This document shows positions 7,704-15,800 of a stretch of 34,042 bases of DNA, one piece after another (positions within the stretch are counted from its first letter, which is position 1; every line of letters starts with the position of its first letter). The DNA lies in the NCBI GenBank assembly GCA_900546325.1, contig URCR01000031.1, positions 1 through 34,042 on the forward strand, written 5' to 3'. The notes beneath the pieces are model-generated. The model made no database searches. It was not told where the DNA came from and worked only from the letters and a program-made list of their open reading frames with translations. Source of the DNA: an uncultured Lachnospiraceae bacterium (lineage in GTDB: Bacteria > Bacillota > Clostridia > Lachnospirales > Lachnospiraceae). The position numbers were made by a program, and so were the translations under genes.

Positions 7704-8330
7704 TTACTGCAAATGCTGATAATAAAACACGGCAAGCTGTGTGCGGTCCCGCAGCTCTAATTTTTCCAAAATGCTGCTGAGGTAGTTTCGCACCGTTCCT
7801 TCTCCAAGATACAGTGCTTCTGCGATTTCTCTGTTGCTGCGTCCGTCTGCAACAAGCTCTATAATGGAAAATTCACGGTCCGTAATCTGATACGTCTCGT
7901 AATCGAAAGCTCTCTGTGGCTCAAAGAGCTTCGGAAGCCGTGTTGTGATTTCCGCGCCGAATACAGTCTGTCCTTTCAGGACAGCGCGGATTGCAGGGGA
8001 AATTCCGGTATAATCCTGCTTTAAAATATAGCCGCGGGCTCCCATATGCAGTGCCTTTATAATGTACTCATCATCAGAAAAAGTAGTGAGCAGAAGAATG
8101 CGGGCATCGGGATATTTCTGCAAAATCTGCTCTGCGGCATTCAGCCCGTCCAGATGCTCCATGCGGATATCCATGAGAAGAAGATCGGGCTGAAGCTGCT
8201 CATACAATCCGATGGCGTCATTTCCGTCTTTTCCGATACCGCAGACAGAAAAATCTCCCTCTGCCTCAAGGATGGTCTTTAATGCGGTGGTGATCAGATA
8301 ATCATCATCGACAATCAAAAGTCGTATCAT
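7704..8330 (-). CDS. Response regulator, NarL/LuxR family (LnrK-like)
   Basis: DNA-binding half of a two-component system. The 208-residue protein has a receiver domain (residues 1-120) with the acidic pocket D8-D10, phosphoacceptor D54 in LLMDIRM, T82 and K104, then a LuxR-type helix-turn-helix near 145-205 (ITDREFSIIELVADGRSNRE, then the recognition region GEGTVRNYLSSILEKL). All phosphorylation residues are intact. Its start overlaps the kinase stop by ATGA, so the two are translationally coupled. The pair diverges from an ABC-2 exporter operon, the arrangement of self-regulated drug or lipid-antibiotic resistance systems such as LnrJK-LnrLMN of Bacillus. It probably binds the TGAC/GTCA-containing sites in the 9475-9591 region; that is inference. 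Confidence 0.93.
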   Translation of the reverse strand: MIRLLIVDDDYLITTALKTILEAEGDFSVCGIGKDGNDAIGLYEQLQPDLLLMDIRMEHLDGLNAAEQILQKYPDARILLLTTFSDDEYIIKALHMGARGYILKQDYTGISPAIRAVLKGQTVFGAEITTRLPKLFEPQRAFDYETYQITDREFSIIELVADGRSNREIAEALYLGEGTVRNYLSSILEKLELRDRTQLAVFYYQHLQ

Positions 8331-9409
8331 AAATCAGAGTCCTCCTTTTTATTCTTTGGGATTGCAATAAAAATCGAAAAACCGTTTTCGTGGGAAAATG
8401 TAATCGTTCCGTTTAGTTTTCGGATTCGTTCTCTCATATTTTCCAGACCGATTCCTTCTATGGCAGAAGGAGATTGTAAAGTGCCGTTATCCCGGATGAT
8501 GAGCTGCCAGAGTGCAGGATGTTCCCGCATAAGAACTGAGACGGCCGTGGCGTTACTGTGTTTGATAATGTTGGAGAGTGCCTCTTTTGTAATAGAGAGA
8601 AAGGCATATTTAATCGCTCGTGGCACTGTGAGCGGCATGTCATACTCCAGTGTCACAGGGCAGAAAGTAAAGGAAGAGGTCAGTTCCTCGGTAACTTCTT
8701 TTAAATTGACCGAGTCATCGTGCAGGTCGTGGACACTTGTGCGGATATTGTCCATCGCAAGAGATAAAGTATCGGTGAGCTGCCTGAGTGGTTCCTGTAA
8801 CGAGTTCTCCTTGTTGATCGTCACGATGGCACCGGACAGGAGAATCGCCCGGGAAAGCATATGCCCCACATTGTCATGGATTTCTCTGGCGATCCGGTTA
8901 CGCTCCCGCAAGGTGGCGGCATAGATTTCGGAATCCTGTTTTTGGAGAAGAGCTTCATGTTTCTGGGAGAGGAGCATATTTTTCTCTGTCTGGTCATCCA
9001 CTGTATGGATATACTGTTCTTTTAGCCGATCGTAATCAGAAGTATGCTTTTCCAGCAGAATGGCTGCGATACATCCGAAAAATACATACAAAATCCGCTC
9101 AGAGCCGGAAGAGGGCGTGAAGGAAATCAGCTCCGCAGCTGCGAGAAAGAATAAGGGCAGGATTCTGTAAAGGCAGAGGTCGTAGCAAATGACCGGGAAA
9201 AAGAAAAGGAGCGCCGGGCAGAACGAGACTGCGGTAAGAAAAAGAAGCAGGACGGAGAAGGCATAGCGGCGGGATGCAAAAAAGAAAGTGCTCATCGCAG
9301 CCGAAACAGCAAGAAAAAATCCCACGACAAAAGAACGGTCCGGATTTGCCGGGCAGAGGATCAGCAGAGAATACAATATGAGAAAAAATTTATTCAGAAA
9401 CTGGCGCAT
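8327..9409 (-). CDS. Sensor histidine kinase, NarL-partner type (LnrJ-like)
   Basis: Membrane sensor kinase paired with the downstream response regulator. From the chosen start the protein has 360 residues: four or more hydrophobic segments in the first 120, a coiled-coil linker to about 165, a HisKA_3 dimerisation domain with phosphorylated H178 in RIAREIHDNVGHMLSR, and a HATPase domain with N280 in the N-box, D307-N-G309 and GIGLENMRERI. The G1 motif reads DNGTL rather than the usual DxGxG, so its second Gly is missing; ATP binding may still work. No large extracellular domain is seen, pointing to intramembrane sensing. The start at 9409 has AAGGA 7 bases upstream, and the mapped promoter (-10 at 9456-9461) excludes the longer reading from 9487. 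It overlaps the regulator by 4 bases. Confidence 0.92.
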   Translation of the reverse strand: MRQFLNKFFLILYSLLILCPANPDRSFVVGFFLAVSAAMSTFFFASRRYAFSVLLLFLTAVSFCPALLFFFPVICYDLCLYRILPLFFLAAAELISFTPSSGSERILYVFFGCIAAILLEKHTSDYDRLKEQYIHTVDDQTEKNMLLSQKHEALLQKQDSEIYAATLRERNRIAREIHDNVGHMLSRAILLSGAIVTINKENSLQEPLRQLTDTLSLAMDNIRTSVHDLHDDSVNLKEVTEELTSSFTFCPVTLEYDMPLTVPRAIKYAFLSITKEALSNIIKHSNATAVSVLMREHPALWQLIIRDNGTLQSPSAIEGIGLENMRERIRKLNGTITFSHENGFSIFIAIPKNKKEDSDL

Positions 9410-9455
9410 GGGAAATCCTTTCCCGGAAGTGATCCGTATTGTTACTATGGGGAAT

Positions 9456-9493
9456 ATTATACCATCTGTATGAAATGACGTCATCACTTTTTT
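9456..9493 (-). promoter_or_regulatory. Extended -10 promoter of the kinase/regulator operon with overlapping palindrome
   Basis: On the minus strand TGGTATAAT is an extended -10 element (hexamer at 9456-9461). The -35 is poor (ATGACG at 17 bp) and falls inside the palindrome TGACGTCA (9476-9483), itself followed on the minus strand's upstream side by AAAAAAGTGA. A similar AAAAAGTGA...GTCAT block sits before the divergent ABC operon. This fits an activator or autoregulator site. Confidence 0.6.
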
Positions 9494-9546
9494 GCCAATC
9501 CGCAGAAGTTCCGTCTGTCTGAATGGCTTTGGCTCTATTAAGAGTT

Positions 9547-9591
9547 AAAAAGTGACAAATGTCATAGGAGGAACTGACACGTGACACTTTT
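9547..9591 (+). promoter_or_regulatory. Operator-like inverted repeat before the ABC exporter operon
   Basis: AAAAAGTGACAAATGTCAT at 9547-9565 is followed by TGACA at 9575-9579 and 9582-9586 and CACTTTT at 9585-9591. The outer parts form an imperfect 10-bp inverted repeat and the inner parts repeat TGAC/GTCA half-sites. The downstream half covers the -35 region of the ABC promoter. It probably binds the adjacent response regulator. Confidence 0.55.
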
Positions 9592-9616
9592 CAAAACAAA
9601 ATAGATTTCCTATAAT
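9588..9616 (+). promoter_or_regulatory. Promoter of the ABC exporter operon
   Basis: A perfect TATAAT (9611-9616) lies 17 bp after the poor -35 TTTTCA (9588-9593). Good -10 with poor -35, overlapped by the operator repeats, is typical of an activator-dependent promoter. Transcription would start near 9623, excluding the ATG at 9615 as a start codon. Confidence 0.65.
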
Positions 9617-9656
9617 GGCAGTAAAGGAAAATGATGAATATGGGAGGAGAAAGTTT

Positions 9657-10586
9657 ATGGTTTCGATAGAAAATCTTGTAAAGCGTTATGGAAATGTGCT
9701 TGCATTGGATCACTTGAACCTGGAAGTAAAAGAGGGGGAAATCTACGGACTTTTAGGTCCAAATGGGTCCGGTAAGACAACAGCAATTAATTGTATTCTG
9801 GCACTTTTAAAATTTGACAAGGGAAGTGTAAAAGTATTTGGGGAAGAAATCCGGCCGGAAAGCTATCAGCTGAAGAAGCAGATCGGAGTTGTGATGCAGA
9901 ATGTGGCAGTTTTTGAGGAACTTAGTGTCTATGAGAATATTGACTATTTCTGCGGACTTTACATTCCTGAGAAATCAAAGCGGAAAAAGCTGGTGGAGGA
10001 GGCGGCTGCATTTACGGGGCTTGAGGATTATTTGAAATTCCGCCCACAAAAGCTTTCCGGAGGGCTTTTGAGACGCCTGAACATTGCCTGTGGAATTGCA
10101 CACAAGCCGCGCCTGATCATTCTGGATGAACCGACAGTGGCGGTCGATCCCCAGAGCAGGAATAGAATTCTGGAGGGAATCAAGGAGCTTAATCGCAGTG
10201 GGAGCACGATCATCTACACCTCCCACTATATGGAAGAAGTTGAGCAGATCTGTACAAGGATTTCGATTTTGGATCGAGGCAAATGCCTTGCGACGGGGAC
10301 GAAAGAAGAGTTGAAACGAATGGTAAAGACAGGGGAAAGAATCACGATAGAAACAATTGTTTTGAATGAAAGACAGCTTGCGGCGGTCAGGGCATTGCCC
10401 CATGTCTTCTCGGCCGTTTGGAAAGACCAGCGTCTGCTGGTACACTGCACGGAAGACGGAGACAATCTGATCCGGCTTCTCGGCTATCTTTCGCAGGAGA
10501 AAATTCCGTTTGGAAGAGTGTTCTCAGAGCAGCCGACACTCAATGATGTATTTCTTGAAATTACCGGGAAAGTGCTCAGAGATTAA
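9657..10586 (+). CDS. ABC-2 type exporter, ATP-binding subunit (LnrL-like)
   Basis: ATPase of a drug or lipid exporter. The 309-residue protein has the Walker A motif GPNGSGKTT (residues 34-42), Q81 in the Q-loop, signature LSGGL at 133-137 (non-canonical fifth residue), Walker B LIILDEPTVAVD ending near D164, and H190 in TSHYMEEVEQ. A C-terminal region of about 90 residues follows, as in the DRA/BcrA/LnrL group. The start at 9657 has GGGAGGAG at 9642-9649; the upstream ATG at 9615 lies inside the -10 promoter box. It is the first gene of a three-gene operon with two permeases and diverges from a two-component system. By analogy with LnrLMN the complex may remove membrane-active antimicrobials; the substrate is not determined here. 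Confidence 0.93.
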   Translation: MVSIENLVKRYGNVLALDHLNLEVKEGEIYGLLGPNGSGKTTAINCILALLKFDKGSVKVFGEEIRPESYQLKKQIGVVMQNVAVFEELSVYENIDYFCGLYIPEKSKRKKLVEEAAAFTGLEDYLKFRPQKLSGGLLRRLNIACGIAHKPRLIILDEPTVAVDPQSRNRILEGIKELNRSGSTIIYTSHYMEEVEQICTRISILDRGKCLATGTKEELKRMVKTGERITIETIVLNERQLAAVRALPHVFSAVWKDQRLLVHCTEDGDNLIRLLGYLSQEKIPFGRVFSEQPTLNDVFLEITGKVLRD

Positions 10587-10598
10587 GGAGGGAGAACA

Positions 10599-11708
10599 AT
10601 GTTGCATTTAATCAAATACCGTTTTTTGCAGATCATCCGGATGCACTCACTGATGTTCTGGGCACTGTTATTTCCATTGATTCTCGGAACACTTTATTAT
10701 TTTGGTTTCTGGAAAAATGCAAACAATCCACAGCTGGAAAAGCTTGATGTGGCGGTTGTGGCGCAAGAAGACTCGCCTTTTCTTGCATTTTTGGAAGGTG
10801 CGGAAGATCTGTTGCGTTTTCATGTGATGGAAGCACACGAAGCAAGGGAGGCACTTGAAAATGGAAATGTGCAAGGAATCTATACGGAGGGGGCAAAACG
10901 GACACTGACGGTCGCTTCCACCGGAGTTGCTTCCAGTATATTGGAAACGATACTGGAGCAGTACAATGCAAATGAAAGGCTGATAGAGGAGGTGGCGGCA
11001 GAACATCCGGAGAGACTGAAAGGAATGCTGCATTCGATGGAGGAATACAAGGACCGAACGACAGAAACTTCCCTCGGAGGAACAGTAAGAAACTCTCTTG
11101 TGGAATATTTTTTTGCACTGATCGGAATGGCATGCATGTTTGGCTGTGACCTTGGATTTTTTGTATCTGTCAGCAGCAATGCAGACCAGTCACCGGTAGG
11201 AATGAGGAGAAATATAAGTTATCTCTCCAGAGGGAAGATGATGGTGGCAGATTTTCTTGTTGCGTATGGGATTCATTTTGTGAATCTATGGATTCTGGTC
11301 TGTTATCTCAAAGGGATCCTGCACATTCCGCTTGGAGAAGATAATGGAAAGATTTTGCTTCTCTGTATGGCAGGCGGAATGATCGGAGTGTCTTTTGGAA
11401 TTATCGGAGGAAGTATCGGGAAAAAATCGGGGTCACACAGACTAAACTTTCTGACATTGATCACCATGCTGCTCAGCTTTTTTGGAGGGCTTATGGTACA
11501 GAATATGAGAAATATTGTTGATAAATTCTGCCCGATGCTCAATGCCCTGAACCCGGTCGCCCTGATTTCGGATGGATTTTTCAGTATGACAATTTATGAA
11601 GATATGGCGAGATACTGGAGAAATGTAATCACGTTATTTGGAATGGGAGTGATTTTTCTTGCTGTCGGCTGTATTGTGATGAGGAGGAAACGTTATGACA
11701 GTATTTAG
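10599..11708 (+). CDS. ABC-2 type exporter permease 1 (LnrM-like)
   Basis: Membrane subunit of the exporter. The 369-residue protein has the classic ABC-2 layout: one N-terminal membrane helix (about 19-37), a large external domain (about 38-165), then five helices (about 168-190, 214-236, 250-273, 282-300, 342-361) and a basic cytoplasmic tail. The loop after helix 2 holds RRNISYLSRGKMM, the coupling region common in this family. The ATG follows AAGGAGGGAG at 10585-10594, directly after the ATPase gene. Its last 14 bases overlap the second permease gene, so the two are probably translated in coupled fashion and form a heterodimer. Confidence 0.9.
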   Translation: MLHLIKYRFLQIIRMHSLMFWALLFPLILGTLYYFGFWKNANNPQLEKLDVAVVAQEDSPFLAFLEGAEDLLRFHVMEAHEAREALENGNVQGIYTEGAKRTLTVASTGVASSILETILEQYNANERLIEEVAAEHPERLKGMLHSMEEYKDRTTETSLGGTVRNSLVEYFFALIGMACMFGCDLGFFVSVSSNADQSPVGMRRNISYLSRGKMMVADFLVAYGIHFVNLWILVCYLKGILHIPLGEDNGKILLLCMAGGMIGVSFGIIGGSIGKKSGSHRLNFLTLITMLLSFFGGLMVQNMRNIVDKFCPMLNALNPVALISDGFFSMTIYEDMARYWRNVITLFGMGVIFLAVGCIVMRRKRYDSI

Positions 11709-12837
11709 AGGATATCTTTTGATCATCAAGCGAAACTGGGGATTCATTTTCGTTTATACGGCACTCTTTCTCCTGACAATGTTGATCATACAGGGAGAAA
11801 CACAGAAAAAGGAAGAAAAAGAATTTCAAAGGAGCCGGTTGAAAATTGCAGTTGTGGATGAGGATGGTGGAATGCTGGCAGAAGGGCTTACAGATTATCT
11901 TTCGACAATGCATGATATCTCAGAGATAGGGAAGGAAGACGGAACACTTTTGGAGGCGATTTATTACGGGGACATTTCCAGTGTTGTCCGCATTCCGGAG
12001 GGAGTGGAAGAGAAGTGGGAAGTGCAGCTGACGAAAATACCGGGATATGCGGAATCTGATTATCTGAAGGAGCAGATGAATCTGTTTTTGAATCAAGTGC
12101 GGTTTTGCACGGAGAATGGGTATTCGATGCAGGAAGCGTTTGCGCTTGTAAGACAACCGCCGGAACAGCAGTCTGTCAAGCTTTTAAATGTCAATGGAAA
12201 TCAGGGAAGATGGGAACCTTATTATTACATTTTCCGTTTCCTGCCATACCTTTCGATTGCAGTGCTGTGTCTGATCTTAAGCATTCCGATGAATGCATAC
12301 CGGAAGAAAGAAATCAGACAGCGTCTGCAATGTTCCGCAGTCTCCCTTCGCCGCCAGAGCGGGGAAGCAATGCTTGCATTTCTAGTCGTAGGTGGTATTT
12401 TCTGGGCGGCGATGATCGGGGTTGCCGCAGCTTTTTCAAAAAATAGTTTATGGGAAAGTCCACATGTTGCGTATCTGGCAGGAAACAGTCTTCTGATGGT
12501 TCTGACGAGTCTTGCAATGGCATTCTTGATCGGAGCAGTCGCGGAAAGTGAGAAGGTCATCAATATTATTGTGAATGTGACCGCGCTGGCGGTTTCTTTC
12601 CTCGGAGGAGTGTTCACCCCGACATCTATATTGGACGCCGGTATACTGAAATTCTCCAGACTGCTTCCGGTCTACTGGTATGAAGAAGTTAATAATCTGC
12701 TTGCCGGCTTTCAGAAGATTTCGCCGGAGAGACAGGGCGAAATCTGGAAAGCATTTGGAATCCAGCTTCTGTTTGCGGTGGCGTGCACAAGCGTCGGGAT
12801 GGCAGTTCTGAAGCTGAAAGAGCAGAAAGAGGATTAG
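11695..12837 (+). CDS. ABC-2 type exporter permease 2 (LnrN-like)
   Basis: Second membrane subunit of the exporter, 380 residues. An N-terminal helix (about 14-33) is followed by a basic/acidic stretch, an external domain to about residue 175, and five C-terminal helices, with the coupling-loop sequence YRKKEIRQRLQCSAVSLRR after the second helix. The small-residue patch SFLGGVFTPTSIL resembles that in permease 1 (SFFGGLMVQN), as expected for paralogous halves. The ATG follows GAGGAGGAAA at 11681-11690. The stop codon overlaps by four bases the stop of the convergent activase gene at 12834, with no terminator between, so the transcripts may run into one another. Confidence 0.9.
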   Translation: MTVFRGYLLIIKRNWGFIFVYTALFLLTMLIIQGETQKKEEKEFQRSRLKIAVVDEDGGMLAEGLTDYLSTMHDISEIGKEDGTLLEAIYYGDISSVVRIPEGVEEKWEVQLTKIPGYAESDYLKEQMNLFLNQVRFCTENGYSMQEAFALVRQPPEQQSVKLLNVNGNQGRWEPYYYIFRFLPYLSIAVLCLILSIPMNAYRKKEIRQRLQCSAVSLRRQSGEAMLAFLVVGGIFWAAMIGVAAAFSKNSLWESPHVAYLAGNSLLMVLTSLAMAFLIGAVAESEKVINIIVNVTALAVSFLGGVFTPTSILDAGILKFSRLLPVYWYEEVNNLLAGFQKISPERQGEIWKAFGIQLLFAVACTSVGMAVLKLKEQKED

Positions 12838-15800
12838 CCCCTTTCTTCCCTCTCCAGGTTTTTATGAGCCGTAGATAACATCAGCTTGATCCGGTTTAGC
12901 TGGTTGACTTCACTTGCACCCGGATCGTAGTCGATCGCGACAACATTTGCGAGCGGATAGCGGTGCCGCAGTTCTTTGATGACGCCTTTCCCGACAATGT
13001 GGTTTGGCAGACAGCCAAATGGCTGGGCACAGACGATATTTGTGGTGCCGCTGTGGATCAGCTCTAACATTTCACCGGTCAGGAACCATCCCTCCCCGGT
13101 TTGATTTCCAATCGACACAATTTCCTGTGCCATCGCCGCCAGATCCGAGATCTTTGCCGGTTCAGAAAATCGGCTGCTCTTTGCAAAGGCGGCGGAAGCC
13201 GGTGCACGGAACCAGTCCAGCGCACGGATGCCGAGATTTCCCTTTGCGGCTCCCGATTTTTTCATTCCAAGGTGGCTCGCCTTGAAATTGCTGTTGTAGA
13301 AGCAGTAGGCAAAAAAGTCCAGAAGATCCGGAACGACAGCCTCGGCCCCTTCCTGTTCCAAAAGTTCCACAAGATGATTGTTGGCGGCAGGGAGAAATTT
13401 CACAAGGATCTCTCCCACGATTCCAACTCGTGGTTTTTTTATGTCAAGAATCGGAAGTTCATCAAACTCGCGGATAATCTGTGTGCACAGCGCCGAGAAT
13501 GTCCGTCTGGACGGATATCCGCCGGATAAAAATTCTTTACATTTCTTTTTCCATTTTTCGTGAAGTGCATTGGCAGAGCCAGGGACTGCCTCATATGGTC
13601 TGACACGGTACAGACACTTCATGAAGACATCTCCCAGAACGACGGCATAAATCCCCTTCATTGCAAGCGGAAGGGTAATCTGGAATCCAGGATTGCTCTC
13701 AAGACCGCTCAAGTTCAGGGAAATGACCGGAATCTGAGGGTAACCAGCCTTTTTCAGTGCCCGACGGATAAATCCAATGTAATTGGAAGCACGGCAGCCG
13801 CCGCCGGTCTGCGATATGATCACAGCGAGCTTGTCCGTGTTATATTTTCCGGATAAGATGGCATCCATAATCTGCCCGACAACGATCAGCGACGGGTAAC
13901 ATGCGTCGTTGTTGACGTACTTCAGCCCCACGTTGACTGCCTCTTTATTGTCATTTGGAAGAATTTCCAACCGGTAGCCGCAGGAGCGGATCGCTGGTTC
14001 CAAAAGCTCAAAGTGGATCGGAGACATCTGCGGACAGAGAATCGTGTAGTCCTTTCTCATTTCCTTTGTGAATACTGCTTTTTTGATGGAAGACGGTTGA
14101 ATCGTACGTGTCGTGTGCAGTTTTTCATGCACCCGGATGGCTGCGATCAGCGACCGGATCCGGATGCGGGCAGCTCCGAGATTGTTGACTTCATCAATCT
14201 TCAGCGAAGTATAGATCTTTCCCGAATTTGTCAGAATGTCAGAAACCGCATCGGAAGTCACCGCATCGAGTCCGCATCCGAAGGAAGTCAGCTGGATCAG
14301 ATCCAGATTGTCCTTTGTCTTGACATAGTTTGCCGCAGCGTAGAGGCGGGAATGGTACATCCATTGATCCATGACGATCAGAGGGCGCTCTACTTTGTGG
14401 AGGTGGGAGACAGAGTCCTCTGTCAGCACGGCAAGCCCATAGGAGTTGATCAGTTCCGGAATTCCATGATTGACTTCCGGATCAATGTGATATGGACGTC
14501 CGGCGAGAACGATTCCACGCTTATGATTTTTTTCAAGCCATGCGATGGTCTCTTCCCCTTTCTTGCGGATATCTTCCCGGCAGGCGGCAAGTTCGTTCCA
14601 TGCCTTTTTCACTGCATGTTGAATTTCCTGTGCCGGAATCTGGAAGGCCTCTGAAAATTCTTCTGTGAGCCGCTTGGCGAGCACTTCCTCGCTCTTGAAA
14701 GAGAGGAATGGATTTTTAAAGCGGACTGTTCCATTGGTGATCACATCCATATTGTTTTTGATGTTTTCGGCATAGGATGTGACGATCGGGCAGTTATAAT
14801 GATTGTTCGCATCTTTAAACTCTTCCCGTTCATAAGGGATACAAGGGTAGAAGATGAATGGGACACCCTGTCCGATCAGCCATTCAACATGTCCGTGCGC
14901 CAGTTTTGCCGGATAACATTCCGATTCACTTGGAATGGATTCGATTCCAAGTTCATAAATCTTACGGTTGGACGGCGGTGAGAGTACAACACGGAATTTC
15001 AATTCATGAAAGAAAGTAAACCAGAACGGGTAATTCTCATACATGTTCAGGACACGAGGGAGGCCGACAACTCCGCGCACAGCCTCAGTTTCGGAAAGAG
15101 GCTCATAGCCGAAGCAGCGCTCATTTTTGTATGCGAACAGATTCGGGATCTCATTTTTACACTTTTCCTTTCCAAGTCCGCGTTCACAACGGTTTCCGGT
15201 AATAAAACTTCTTCCGCCGCTGAAACGGTTGACAGTAAGGCGGCAGTTGTTTGTACACCTGCGGCATTTTGTCATTGTCGTACTGTATGTAAGTGCTTCG
15301 ATTTCCTCGATTGGAAGCATTGTTGTCCCTTTCTCTTCTGTGAAACGCTCGCGGGCGATCAGTGCAGCTCCGAAAGCACCCATGATTCCTGCGATATCAG
15401 GACGGATACATTCACAGTCTGCAATCTTTTCAAAGCTCCTGAGCACGGCGTCATTGTAGAAAGTACCTCCCTGTACGACAATATTTTCCCCGAGCGCACT
15501 GGCATCAGATACTTTGATGACCTTATACAGTGCATTTTTAATGACAGAGTAGGCAAGTCCTGCAGAAATATCTGCCACAGATGCCCCTTCTTTCTGTGCC
15601 TGTTTGACCTTTGAGTTCATGAAGACCGTACAGCGTGTTCCAAGATCGATTGGATGTTTGGCAAAAAGTGCCTCGTGCGCAAAGTCTTCCACACTGTAAT
15701 TTAAAGATTTTGCAAACGTCTCAATGAACGATCCGCAGCCGGAAGAACATGCTTCATTTAGCTGTACACTGTCCACCGTGTGGTTTTTGATTTTAATGCA

